64,000 nt of DNA. It comes from Chitinophagaceae bacterium (lineage in GTDB: Bacteria; Bacteroidota; Bacteroidia; Chitinophagales; Chitinophagaceae). A program made the position numbers and the translations under genes. Shown in pieces: positions 17,513 through 26,370 of this stretch (position 1 is its first letter; each line of letters begins with the position of its first letter). The DNA is taken from contig JALHRP010000013.1 in assembly GCA_022841365.1 (NCBI GenBank), positions 1 through 64,000 on the forward strand. The letters are read 5' to 3'. The notes beneath the pieces are model-generated. The model was given only the letters and a program-made list of their open reading frames with translations, ran no database searches and had not been told where the DNA came from.

Positions 17513-18556
17513 TTATTTCATTTCCTTAATCCATTTACTAATAAGTACTATGCCTTCTTTATGAATTTGCTCCCGGCCTATTTCGGGCATTGCAAACCCG
17601 GGGTCAGTTGTATTCATCCGATAAATGAGGATTGATTTATTGGGCACCCCGGGTACAATATCATATTTCAATACGCCACTTCCTTTTCCTGCGGCGATTG
17701 GTGTTTTTAATACCCCTAATGCTGTTTTATTTGTTTCATGTATATCCAGAAACAATCCCGATGTATTGGCCGGGCCCGATTTATTATGACAATGGCCACA
17801 GTTGATATCGAGATAAGCTCTTGCACGTTGTTCAACTGTTCCGCTCTGTTCATTGTCCCAAATTGCATTTGCCGGTATGTTGGTTGGCGGAAGATCAATC
17901 ATCTTATGTTGCTGCCAGTATTGCAATTGATTTTGCGTTTTGCCTGCATACGTATAATTTCCATTGAGATGCCTTGCTGCTATGCCGATTGGCAGGATAG
18001 TATCGTTTCTGTTATGACAGCCTTTGCACTGCGGTTGATTAGGAATTACATAATTGGCTTTTACTTTTCTTCCTTCTGCATTAATATATTCAACGGTTGT
18101 TACATCGCCTATGGGTTCAAACACGGCTTCGGTTTGTTCTTTGTTCCAGATATACTGATAGGTATGCCAGCCATCCTGCATATGTGCAAGCAAGCGTGTT
18201 TCAATGATGCGCCTGCCTGCTTCCGGTTCACGGAAATCATTATAATAATAAAAGTTTTTGATGAGCACCGTGCCAGGAGGCATTTCAAAAGTGGATGAAT
18301 CATTATACACGATCTTTTTCCCTTTAGGCAACTTTATGAATCTTGCTTTTTCAGCATAGTTGCTGAACAAAGCTGAATTAAGATCGTAGGGAACAATGCC
18401 GGCAGCAGGTTGCAGATCGGCCATCTTACCAGCAAAGAATTTGTAATCCGATAAATTTTCATGAAACTGAAAATATGGGTCTTGTTTCTTTTGATTGAAG
18501 GAAAGTAGAGCAGCAAACCCTGCAATGATCATAACTATTATTACCGTTTTCTTCAT
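17513..18556 (-). CDS. SO2930-type diheme c-type cytochrome
   Basis: This 347-residue exported protein has two heme-binding CxxCH motifs (QPQCKGCHNR and NCGHCHNK) and a hydrophobic N-terminal signal segment. The overall arrangement fits the conserved family with an N-terminal beta region followed by cytochrome-like C-terminal parts (TIGR03806 type). Redox partners are unknown. The start codon is one base after the stop of the beta-helix gene, a tight operon arrangement that is recurrent for these two families. Probable location is periplasm or outer surface. Confidence 0.85.
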   Translation of the reverse strand: MKKTVIIVMIIAGFAALLSFNQKKQDPYFQFHENLSDYKFFAGKMADLQPAAGIVPYDLNSALFSNYAEKARFIKLPKGKKIVYNDSSTFEMPPGTVLIKNFYYYNDFREPEAGRRIIETRLLAHMQDGWHTYQYIWNKEQTEAVFEPIGDVTTVEYINAEGRKVKANYVIPNQPQCKGCHNRNDTILPIGIAARHLNGNYTYAGKTQNQLQYWQQHKMIDLPPTNIPANAIWDNEQSGTVEQRARAYLDINCGHCHNKSGPANTSGLFLDIHETNKTALGVLKTPIAAGKGSGVLKYDIVPGVPNKSILIYRMNTTDPGFAMPEIGREQIHKEGIVLISKWIKEMK

Positions 18557-18557
18557 C

Positions 18558-19745
18558 TCAATTATTCAGTTTTATTTCATCAGGCGCAATCAACGGCAAC
18601 TGACATTGATGTTTAGATGCATCTCTGCTGATGTTTTTGAATTTATTCTCCGCATCAATATTCGCAAAGCTCTGATTACTGTTATCTCTGATGCAGATTT
18701 GTGCAGGGCTCTTCTTATCAACAATTCCATCATACACAATATGCGGTACATTTTTTCCAAAGCGAAGTTTTAAGCGATACAGTTTCCCCATCCGCCCTTT
18801 CATGGTAGCTTTTGTCTGCTGCCTTTCGTACTGATTATTATACACTGCAACAGCAGTGGGAAAAGGATAATATGCTGAATCTTTAATTGGGTTCTCGGTA
18901 ATATAATAACTCACAATAGCCGTACCAACCGTTTTGTTATTGATGATCTTATTTTCAAAAACATCTACATGATTGGTTGCAAGAATCATGATGCCGGTTC
19001 CCTGCGGCACTTTGCCTACAATATTTCCTTTAGGTGCAAAGTTGATATGATTGTTGTGATGGACGTTGTTTTTAAACACACGTACATACCCTCCTTTTTT
19101 TACAATCAGATCGGGCAGGTCAAAAATCAGAATACCTCCGGTGTTATTGGTTACTTCATTGTCAAACACATCTGCATACAATGAATTTTCAATTTCAATT
19201 CCTGCTACATTTTCGGTGGCCTTGCAATTCTTCACTACAATGTGCCTGCTCTGTCCTACATAAATTCCGGCATCGCTTGCCCCTCTTGCTTCGCAACCAT
19301 CAATGATCACATTTGTACACTGTACAGGGTAAATGCCATAGCCACCGTTTTTACTATGAGCGCCTCTTGTCCACTCTGCTTTTACCTGTTTAAAAATCAT
19401 TCCATTTACATGCTGTGTTTTTATGGCATCGCCTTTTGTATCCTGCACCGTAAGATCCTGCAGTGTAATGGTTGTTGAGTTGGTAATCTTGATCCCTTCT
19501 GCTCCGCTGATCTGGTTGTTGAAGTTGAGTATGGTTTTATCTTTCCCCTTTCCTTTTATAACGATATTCTTTTTCCCATCGAGCCATAGACTGCTGTTGA
19601 GTTGAAAGGTTCCTTCGGGCAATTCTATAACAGAGTTGTCGGTTGCAGTTACAAACTGACGCTGCATTTGTTTTTGTATATCTTCCTGTGCAAAAGAAGA
19701 AGAGGCAACTAATCCGAAAACAATCATCAATGCATACAATTTCAT
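18558..19745 (-). CDS. Secreted parallel beta-helix repeat protein (TIGR03805 type)
   Basis: This 395-residue protein has a signal peptide ending ...SSSFAQ when started at ATG 19745; the track start at 19808 adds an implausible N-terminus. The body is a right-handed beta-helix with regular NNTGGILIFDLP- and GIEIENSLYADVFDNEV-type coils (NosD/pectate-lyase-like). The partner gene downstream encodes a diheme cytochrome, and the two families are frequently found together. No catalytic residues can be assigned. Function is unknown; possibly carbohydrate binding or lysis on the cell surface (inference). Confidence 0.85.
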   Translation of the reverse strand: MKLYALMIVFGLVASSSFAQEDIQKQMQRQFVTATDNSVIELPEGTFQLNSSLWLDGKKNIVIKGKGKDKTILNFNNQISGAEGIKITNSTTITLQDLTVQDTKGDAIKTQHVNGMIFKQVKAEWTRGAHSKNGGYGIYPVQCTNVIIDGCEARGASDAGIYVGQSRHIVVKNCKATENVAGIEIENSLYADVFDNEVTNNTGGILIFDLPDLIVKKGGYVRVFKNNVHHNNHINFAPKGNIVGKVPQGTGIMILATNHVDVFENKIINNKTVGTAIVSYYITENPIKDSAYYPFPTAVAVYNNQYERQQTKATMKGRMGKLYRLKLRFGKNVPHIVYDGIVDKKSPAQICIRDNSNQSFANIDAENKFKNISRDASKHQCQLPLIAPDEIKLNN

Positions 19746-19834
19746 GATAGCGTTGGTTTGAAGTTCAACAAAGTACAAATTCTTTTGCTCCTCTTGCACA
19801 TCATTCATTAACTTTCATTTCTTAAAACAATTTT

Positions 19835-20656
19835 ATGTCATTCAACGGAAAAACAGTTTTTATTACCGGTGCATCAAGAGGCATTGGTAAAGCAATGGGA
19901 TTAAAATTAGCAAAGGAAGGTGCCAATGTGGTAGTAGCTGCTAAAAGTGTGGAAGAAAACCCAAAACTAGGTGGCACTATTTTTTCTGCTGCCAATGAAA
20001 TGGAAGCAGCTGGCGGTAAAGGGCTGGCCATTCAGTTAGACATCCGTTATGAAGACCAGATACAGGCTGCCGTTGAAAAAACCGTTGCAACATTTGGAGG
20101 CATTGATATCCTCATCAACAATGCATCGGCCATTTCACTTACTCCAACCGAACAAACCGAAGCCAAACGATTTGACTTGATGAACAGCATTAATGTGCGT
20201 GGTACTTTTTTAATGACCAAAGCATGCATTCCATATTTACGTAAAGGAAAGAATCCGCATATCCTTACTCTCTCTCCACCTGTTAACTTAAAACCCAAAT
20301 GGCTGGCAGGACATATTGCATACACGCTTACCAAATTCAACATGAGCATGATGACATTAGGCTGGGCAGAAGAGTTAAAAAAAGACGGAATAGCGGCCAA
20401 TGCACTCTGGCCAAGAACTACAATTGATACTGCTGCTGTAAGAAATTTATTAGGCGGTGAAGCTTTGGCCAACATGAGCCGAACGGTTGATGTGTTAGCC
20501 GATGCAGCTCATATTATTTTAAGCAAACCGTCAAATGAATGCAGCGGTAATTTATTTATTGATGAGCAGGTGTTTGCTGCAGAAGGAATCACTGATTTAA
20601 GTAAGTACAGTGTAGTGCCGGGTGGTAAATTATTTACTGATTTATTTGTTGATTGA
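19835..20656 (+). CDS. Short-chain dehydrogenase/reductase (HSDL2-like)
   Basis: This is a 273-residue NAD(P)-dependent oxidoreductase. It has TGASRGIGK (cofactor-binding glycine motif), NNASAI, and the catalytic YTLTK (YxxxK). The insertion SVEENPKLGGTIFSAANEM and the LSPPVNLKPKW stretch are typical of the hydroxysteroid-dehydrogenase-like 2 group. There is no SCP2 domain, unlike the human protein. The substrate is unknown. The gene is divergent from the beta-helix operon; TAACTTTC upstream is an imperfect -7 box. Confidence 0.9.
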   Translation: MSFNGKTVFITGASRGIGKAMGLKLAKEGANVVVAAKSVEENPKLGGTIFSAANEMEAAGGKGLAIQLDIRYEDQIQAAVEKTVATFGGIDILINNASAISLTPTEQTEAKRFDLMNSINVRGTFLMTKACIPYLRKGKNPHILTLSPPVNLKPKWLAGHIAYTLTKFNMSMMTLGWAEELKKDGIAANALWPRTTIDTAAVRNLLGGEALANMSRTVDVLADAAHIILSKPSNECSGNLFIDEQVFAAEGITDLSKYSVVPGGKLFTDLFVD

Positions 20657-20661
20657 TGAAG

Positions 20662-20733
20662 ATTGTTCGCTTTGATTTCAAATTTTCAACACAGAGAAAC
20701 AAAGATAAAGAGGGCACAGAAGATTTAATCAGG
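20662..20733. repeat. CACAGAG-type intergenic repeat (copy B)
   Basis: This 72-bp stretch directly after the SDR stop codon shares ATTGTTCGCT, CACAGAGA and AATCAGG, in the same order and spacing, with the sequence directly after the Mur ligase gene (31125-31190). No ORF is present. Confidence 0.65.
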
Positions 20734-20796
20734 AAGTTCACCGCAGTCTGCTATAATCAGAATTTTTTACTGCTCCTTTTTTGGCAGGGCTACAAT

Positions 20797-20848
20797 GAAA
20801 AAAGCAATAACTTTTAATAAGACAGTTTTTTGAACTGTCTTTGCTTTT
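20797..20848. terminator. Terminator between SDR and DoxX-like genes
   Basis: The core stem AAGACAGTT / AACTGTCTT (9 bp) is flanked by AAAAAAGCA and TGCTTTTTT, which can extend the hairpin on both strands. It lies between convergent genes. Confidence 0.75.
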
Positions 20849-20861
20849 TTTAAACATCCTC

Positions 20862-21239
20862 TCAATGACCTCTGTATGCAACCAGTATGGCTCCCGCTGC
20901 AATAGCCAGATCTTTTTGCAACAACCCCAATGCAGGTACACGCAGCATACCATGATCGGCTTCAAAAACAGGTGGCAGATGTACTGTAATGGCAATGAGC
21001 AAAAGAAAAACCGTAAGCAAAATGCCGGCCAGCTTTGCAAATTTGTTTATCACAAACGCAATGGCTGCAAGAATTAAACAAACTCCTGTAAAATAAGACC
21101 AGAAAATTCCGTCTCCCGGCATCCATTCAGGAACAATCTTACCAATATAAACGGGCTGGAGCAAATGGTTGATGCCGAACATTGCTATGGCGATGGCATA
21201 AACAATAACGGCAATTCGTACAATCGTTTTATTGTTCAT
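20862..21239 (-). CDS. DoxX-like small membrane protein
   Basis: This 125-residue protein has four hydrophobic segments. It starts best at ATG 21239 (MNNKTIVRI...). The segment FGINHLLQPVYIGKIVPEWMPG and the following FTGVCLILAAIAF are typical of the DoxX/DoxX-like group. These proteins are small quinone-linked or uncharacterised membrane proteins; the role here is not known. The gene stands alone on the minus strand. Confidence 0.75.
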   Translation of the reverse strand: MNNKTIVRIAVIVYAIAIAMFGINHLLQPVYIGKIVPEWMPGDGIFWSYFTGVCLILAAIAFVINKFAKLAGILLTVFLLLIAITVHLPPVFEADHGMLRVPALGLLQKDLAIAAGAILVAYRGH

Positions 21240-21342
21240 AGCGTGGAGGTTTTGTTTCCTTAAGTTACACCTAAAAAACAGCGAATGCAACTATTTGAAC
21301 AAATCTGTACAATAACAGCACTTCGCTTATACATCACCGCAA

Positions 21343-21366
21343 ATAAAATGCCCCTTTGCAGGGGCA
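21343..21366 (-). terminator. Terminator after the S9 peptidase gene
   Basis: TGCCCCT-TTGC-AGGGGCA is a 7-bp stem followed by TTTTATTT on the minus strand, about 30 bp past the stop codon. Confidence 0.75.
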
Positions 21367-21395
21367 CTTTATTTTTTTAAAAAGAACTGCACTGT

Positions 21396-23528
21396 TTATC
21401 TCAACACCTCTTTTGGTATTTCTTTTTCCAGCAGGTATTTGTAAATAAAACGGGCTATTTCGTTTTGTGAATGCAATTGCTGGTTTCCTCCCCAGCCATG
21501 ACGGCCTCCGGGATACAACATAAACTCAAACTGCTTTTTCTTTTCCTGTAATTTTTTTACCAGCTGCAGACTGTTTTGCACATGCACATTATCATCCATA
21601 GTGCCATGATAAATACGCAGCATCCCTTTATACTGATCAATGTAAGAATACACAGATGATGTTTTATACCCTTCCGGATTTTCTGCAGGTGTATCCATAA
21701 AACGCTCGGTGTAATGCGTGTCATACAGACTCCAGTCGGTTACACTGCCGCCTGCCAAACCATGTGTAAAATAATCTGCACCGTAGGTTAATGCATACGC
21801 ACTCATATAACCACCATAACTGAAACCGCTGATGGCCACTTTCTTTTTGTCAACATTTGCATTTTCAATTAACCATTTTACAATGGTTGTCCAGTCTTTC
21901 ATTTCCCAGTAACCCAGATTGCGGTGCATGTAGTTGATGCCTTCTTTTCCAAAATGACCACTGGCACGGTGATCCATTTGTACCTGAATTAAATCCTGCC
22001 TTGCCCACCATTGCTGCTGCATATTTAACTGCCAGCCATCATATACCGTTCCAGCATTAGGACCACCGTAGATACTGATGAGCACCGGATAGGTTCTGTT
22101 TTTGTTGAAGTTGGTTGGCCAGATGATCCGCAGTGGCAAATCATATTTTCCATCTTCGCTTTTTACACGGATCATTTCTGTTTTAGCCAGCACATTGTTG
22201 TAATAATCTTCACCAACAGCATTTCCTAGTTCACGAATTATTTTTCCTTTACCATTCACCAGCGTCATTACATCGGGTGTTATGCTGTTTGAAAGTGTGG
22301 TGATGAAGTAAGATGCATTGGGAGATAATCTGATATTGCGATGCGTATAATCGCCAAAAGTTAAACGTTGTAAGCCTGTACCGTTCAGCTTTACTTTATA
22401 CAAATCATATCTTGCACTGTTATCTTTTCTGCAGGTAAAATAAATGGTTTGATTTTTTTCATCAATCCAATTGACAGCTGTTACAGTATAGTTACCGCTG
22501 GTGATGGCGTTGATACGTTTGCCGCTCATATCATGCAGGTACAAATGACTCCATCCGCTTGCATCGCTTTGAATAATAAAGTTTTTCCCGTTCTGTAAAA
22601 ACGTGATGCGGTCGCCCTGATCATCCAGATCAACCCATGTCTTTTGTTTTTCATCATACACTTCTTTTTTTGAACCGTCTGCAAGATTCATTTCATACAC
22701 TTTCAGATTATCCTGTGTACGTGGCATCCATTGAATCCATAAAGCACTGCCATCGGGTTTCCAGTAAGGCATGCCGAAATACTGATCGTCTTTTTCATTA
22801 AAATCGGCCCACACTGTTGCACCACCTTCGGGTTTTACAACACCCACTTTTACCTCGGGATTTTTATCGCCTGCTTTGGGGTAACGTGTCTGTTCAATAA
22901 ATCCATGCTGTCCTTCTTCACTGTAAATCGGGAACATAGGCACCATGTGTTCATCCATCCGCATGTACGCAATATGTTTACTGTCGGGGCTCCACCAGAA
23001 CGATTTGTAACGTGTTGGTCTTCCTAAAATTTCTTCAAAATAAACCCAGCTTGCATAGCCGTTCAAAATAACATCGGTACCATCTGTTGTTAATTGAATT
23101 TCTTTTTTATCGCTGAGGCGAATCGTAAACAGATTGTTGTTGCGTGTAAAAGCAACGTATTGTTTATCGGGAGAAAGCACAGGATTTTTTTCTACATCTT
23201 TATTATTGGTAAGCCTTGTTTCTTCATTGGCCATTTTAAGATAGAGATCGTTGTTCTTATTGATGATCTCAGGTAATACAACCTGGATCGTCATTTCTTT
23301 GTTTGTATACTCCTGTTCTTTTCCTGTTTTGCAATCGTGCAGGTATTGTTTTCCATCACGAATCAATACAAATTGTTTGTCATCAATCCATTTTACAAAC
23401 TGCGGCAACGCTTTGGTTACTTTATGCGGAGCGCCTTTGAGCATTTGCTCCATGGTAAAATCTTTTTGCTGCGCTGTTGCAGCAAATGCAATGGATAAAA
23501 ATAAAACAAGAATTCCTGTTTTTCTCAT
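21396..23528 (-). CDS. Secreted S9 (dipeptidyl peptidase IV-like) serine peptidase
   Basis: This 710-residue protein has a signal peptide ending ...FAATAQ. The N-terminal ~450 residues are a beta-propeller with the conserved segment WVYFEEILGRPTRYKSFWWSPD (DPP4 Glu-containing region). The C-terminal alpha/beta-hydrolase has the nucleophile Ser in ISGFSYGGYMSAYAL, an Asp in GTMDDNVHVQNS and the His in PGGRHGWGG. It probably removes Xaa-Pro dipeptides from peptides in the periplasm. It is a single-gene unit with its own terminator. Confidence 0.93.
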   Translation of the reverse strand: MRKTGILVLFLSIAFAATAQQKDFTMEQMLKGAPHKVTKALPQFVKWIDDKQFVLIRDGKQYLHDCKTGKEQEYTNKEMTIQVVLPEIINKNNDLYLKMANEETRLTNNKDVEKNPVLSPDKQYVAFTRNNNLFTIRLSDKKEIQLTTDGTDVILNGYASWVYFEEILGRPTRYKSFWWSPDSKHIAYMRMDEHMVPMFPIYSEEGQHGFIEQTRYPKAGDKNPEVKVGVVKPEGGATVWADFNEKDDQYFGMPYWKPDGSALWIQWMPRTQDNLKVYEMNLADGSKKEVYDEKQKTWVDLDDQGDRITFLQNGKNFIIQSDASGWSHLYLHDMSGKRINAITSGNYTVTAVNWIDEKNQTIYFTCRKDNSARYDLYKVKLNGTGLQRLTFGDYTHRNIRLSPNASYFITTLSNSITPDVMTLVNGKGKIIRELGNAVGEDYYNNVLAKTEMIRVKSEDGKYDLPLRIIWPTNFNKNRTYPVLISIYGGPNAGTVYDGWQLNMQQQWWARQDLIQVQMDHRASGHFGKEGINYMHRNLGYWEMKDWTTIVKWLIENANVDKKKVAISGFSYGGYMSAYALTYGADYFTHGLAGGSVTDWSLYDTHYTERFMDTPAENPEGYKTSSVYSYIDQYKGMLRIYHGTMDDNVHVQNSLQLVKKLQEKKKQFEFMLYPGGRHGWGGNQQLHSQNEIARFIYKYLLEKEIPKEVLR

Positions 23529-23596
23529 GTGAAAGTATTTAATGGAATGAAGATAATTTTTTTAGAGATAGACTTAGTATGATTTGTATGAATGGA

Positions 23597-23629
23597 ATAA
23601 AAAAGCCACGGTTGATTTAACCGTGGCTT
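23597..23629 (-). terminator. Terminator after lysS
   Basis: A perfect 11-bp stem AAGCCACGGTT / AACCGTGGCTT has a 5-nt loop and is followed by TTTTTTATT on the minus strand. Confidence 0.9.
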
Positions 23630-23648
23630 AAAATATATCAGTTCAGAA

Positions 23649-25169
23649 TTAATCATCCATCTTCTCCGGCCTCATCATGGGGAACAGCAATACATCCTGA
23701 ATACTTGGCTGATTGGTCATGAGCATGCACAGCCTGTCTATCCCGATACCAATACCGGCAGTAGGCGGCATTCCATATTCGAGTGAGCGTAAGAAATCAT
23801 AATCAATAAACATGGCTTCATCATCACCACGCTCTTTCAGTTTCACCTGTTCTTCAAAACGTTCCCGCTGATCAATGGGATCATTCAACTCACTGTATGC
23901 ATTGGCTACTTCTTTGCCGTTGATCATCAGTTCAAAACGCTCCACCAGTCCGGCTTTGCTGCGGTGCTTCTTAGTGAGCGGACTCATTTCAACAGGATAA
24001 TCAATAATAAACGTAGGTTGTATACATTTTGCTTCAGATGTTTCACTAAAGAGTTCATCTATCAATTTCCCTTTGCCCATGGTTGCGTCTGCATGTATGT
24101 GTAATTGCTTACAAACCGCTCTTAATCCTTCTTCATCCATTTCACTCACATCAATACCCGTATTTTCTTTAATGGCATCAAAAATAGAAATGCGTTTGAA
24201 GGGAGTTTTAAAGCTGATGGTTCTGTCGCCTACTGTTACATCGGTTGTTCCGTGCAGGGCAATAGCAATTTGCTCCAGCAGATTTTCTGTTACATTCATC
24301 ATCCAGAAATAATCTTTGTAAGCCGTGTACCATTCAAGAATGGTGAACTCAGGATTATGTGTGCGATCCATGCCTTCGTTACGGAAGTTACGGCTGAACT
24401 CATACACCCAATCAAACCCGCCAACGATCAAACGTTTTAAATAAAGTTCATTGGCAATACGCATGTACATGGGCACATCCAATGCATTGTGATGTGTTGA
24501 GAACGGCCGTGCTGCTGCTCCACCCGGTATAGTTTGCAGCACTGGTGTATCTACTTCTAATGCACCTTGTGCATTTAAATATTCCCGGATAGTATTAACT
24601 AAAAGAGTACGTTTTACAAACACATCCTTCACCTGCGGATTAATAATGAGATCGGCATACCGTTGACGGTATTTAAACTCCGGATCGGTTACTGCATCAA
24701 ATGTCTGGCCTTCGGCTTCTTTTACTACCGGTAATGGCTTTAACGATTTTGTGAGTACAGTTAACTCCTGCACATGTAAACTTGTTTCTCCGGTTTTGGT
24801 GGTAAACACAAATCCTTTCACACCAATAATGTCGCCAATATCCATCAACTTTTTAAACACCACATCATACAATATTTTATCCTCACCCGGACAAATATCA
24901 TCTCTGCGTACATAAATCTGCAAACGGCCGTGGCTATCCTGAATAACCGCAAAGCAGGCCTTGCCCATATCTCTTACACTCATGATTCGGCCCGCTATGC
25001 AAACCTCTTTGTATTGCTCTTTGGTTTCTTCGTTAAACCCGGCTTTTACATCAACAGAATAATGGGTAACCGGGTATAAAGGAGCAGGGTAGGCATCAAT
25101 ACCTAGTTTATTCAGCTCGGCTAACTTCTCTCTTCTGATAATCTCTTGTTCGGATAAATGTGTACTCAT
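23649..25169 (-). CDS. lysS: Lysyl-tRNA synthetase, class II
   Basis: This 506-residue enzyme charges tRNA-Lys. The N-terminal OB-fold anticodon-binding domain runs over residues ~55-150 (VCIAGRIMSVRDMGKACFAVIQDSHGRLQIY). The catalytic domain has class II motif 2 (FRNEGMDRTHNPEFTILEWY) and motif 3 (GIGIGIDRLCML). The length is typical of bacterial LysS, and no domain is missing. It is monocistronic with a terminator. Its upstream region is shared with the divergent DUF4197 gene. Confidence 0.97.
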   Translation of the reverse strand: MSTHLSEQEIIRREKLAELNKLGIDAYPAPLYPVTHYSVDVKAGFNEETKEQYKEVCIAGRIMSVRDMGKACFAVIQDSHGRLQIYVRRDDICPGEDKILYDVVFKKLMDIGDIIGVKGFVFTTKTGETSLHVQELTVLTKSLKPLPVVKEAEGQTFDAVTDPEFKYRQRYADLIINPQVKDVFVKRTLLVNTIREYLNAQGALEVDTPVLQTIPGGAAARPFSTHHNALDVPMYMRIANELYLKRLIVGGFDWVYEFSRNFRNEGMDRTHNPEFTILEWYTAYKDYFWMMNVTENLLEQIAIALHGTTDVTVGDRTISFKTPFKRISIFDAIKENTGIDVSEMDEEGLRAVCKQLHIHADATMGKGKLIDELFSETSEAKCIQPTFIIDYPVEMSPLTKKHRSKAGLVERFELMINGKEVANAYSELNDPIDQRERFEEQVKLKERGDDEAMFIDYDFLRSLEYGMPPTAGIGIGIDRLCMLMTNQPSIQDVLLFPMMRPEKMDD

Positions 25170-25335
25170 ATAAAATAATTGTCTGATTGGAGCATACTCC
25201 TATTCTTGCTGATGCTACAATTTAACAGGTCGCAAAATTACCGTAACTGGGCCACACGAACAAAGGCAGTATCTTCGGCACGGTGTATGCAACTATTTTA
25301 GCTGTAAAACCGTTTAATGAATTAAATAACCCTTT

Positions 25336-26049
25336 ATGATCAAACGTTTCCTCCTTTTATTATCAATCCCTCTGTTTTTTTCATCCTGCGAAGTGATGAG
25401 TCAATTGCCTAAAGTGCAGGTACCCGGCGCTCCGGTTACAGAAGCCGAAGCAGGCCAGGGAATTAAAGAAGCACTCGGTCAGGGATTAACACGTGCTGTA
25501 TTAAACCTCAATAAAACCGATGGTTTTTTTGGTAATCAGTTTTATAAATTATTACTGCCGCCCGAAGTACAAAAAGTTGAATCAACCATGCGCCGGATTG
25601 GTCTGGGAAAAACAGTTGACAAAGCCATTCTGCAAATCAACCGTGGTGCAGAAGATGCGGTTGGTTTTGCCACACCCATTTTTATTGATGCCATTAAGCA
25701 AATGAGCATTCGTGATGCCATCAATATTATCCGTGGACCAAAAGATGGTGCAACCAATTATTTCAGAGAAAAAACAACAGCAGCGTTGGTGCAGGCATTT
25801 ACTCCTGTTGTAAAAAATTCGCTTGATAAAGTAGAAGCAACAAAATACTACGGCGACCTTGTTAATACGTACAACAGTTTTCCTACAACACGCAACAAAG
25901 TAAATCCTGATCTTACGGCCTATGTAGTGGAGAAAGCAACTGCTGCGTTGTTTGATCAGATTGCAAAAGAAGAACTGGAGATCAGAGAAAACCCCATCAA
26001 GCGTACAACGGAGATTCTGAAAAAAGTATTTGGTGCTGTGTGGAATTAA
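25336..26049 (+). CDS. DUF4197 lipoprotein
   Basis: This 237-residue protein has a lipoprotein signal (FFSSCEVM). The mature sequence is helical, with the family-typical EAGQGIKEALGQGL and RGAEDAVGFATPIFIDAIKQMSIRDAINIIRG followed by ATNYFREKTTAALVQAF. DUF4197 proteins are common in Gram-negative bacteria and have no known function. A small second lipoprotein gene follows 12 bp downstream and is probably co-transcribed. Confidence 0.9.
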   Translation: MIKRFLLLLSIPLFFSSCEVMSQLPKVQVPGAPVTEAEAGQGIKEALGQGLTRAVLNLNKTDGFFGNQFYKLLLPPEVQKVESTMRRIGLGKTVDKAILQINRGAEDAVGFATPIFIDAIKQMSIRDAINIIRGPKDGATNYFREKTTAALVQAFTPVVKNSLDKVEATKYYGDLVNTYNSFPTTRNKVNPDLTAYVVEKATAALFDQIAKEELEIRENPIKRTTEILKKVFGAVWN

Positions 26050-26061
26050 ATGAACTGACAG

Positions 26062-26370
26062 ATGAATTTAAAAATCATCATCCTGTTTCTATTGATCAGT
26101 ATAGGTGGTTGTAGAAAGAAGAACACTGCAATCACTTATACTGATGCAGGAACCCTGACAGGTTTTGATCCCCGTTTATGCGCCTGCTGTGGTGGTATCT
26201 TTTTAGAATCGGATGATTTAAAAACTTATCACATTGAATCGCTGCCCGGCATGAGCAATGAAGAACTCAGCAGACTTACTTTTCCGAAAAGAATACGATA
26301 TAACAAAAGCTTCGACAGAGAATGCGGAGGTATTATCTATCTCAACATACTTTCTTACAAATTCGATTAA
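26062..26370 (+). CDS. Small cysteine-containing lipoprotein
   Basis: This 102-residue protein has a lipobox (LISIGGCRKK) and a short mature part with the cysteine cluster LCACCGG. I do not recognise a named family. It is 12 bp downstream of the DUF4197 gene and in the same direction. The stop codon overlaps that of the convergent sterol-desaturase gene, both using the palindrome TTAA at 26367-26370. The function is unknown; a possible metal or disulfide site at CACC is speculation. Confidence 0.7.
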   Translation: MNLKIIILFLLISIGGCRKKNTAITYTDAGTLTGFDPRLCACCGGIFLESDDLKTYHIESLPGMSNEELSRLTFPKRIRYNKSFDRECGGIIYLNILSYKFD

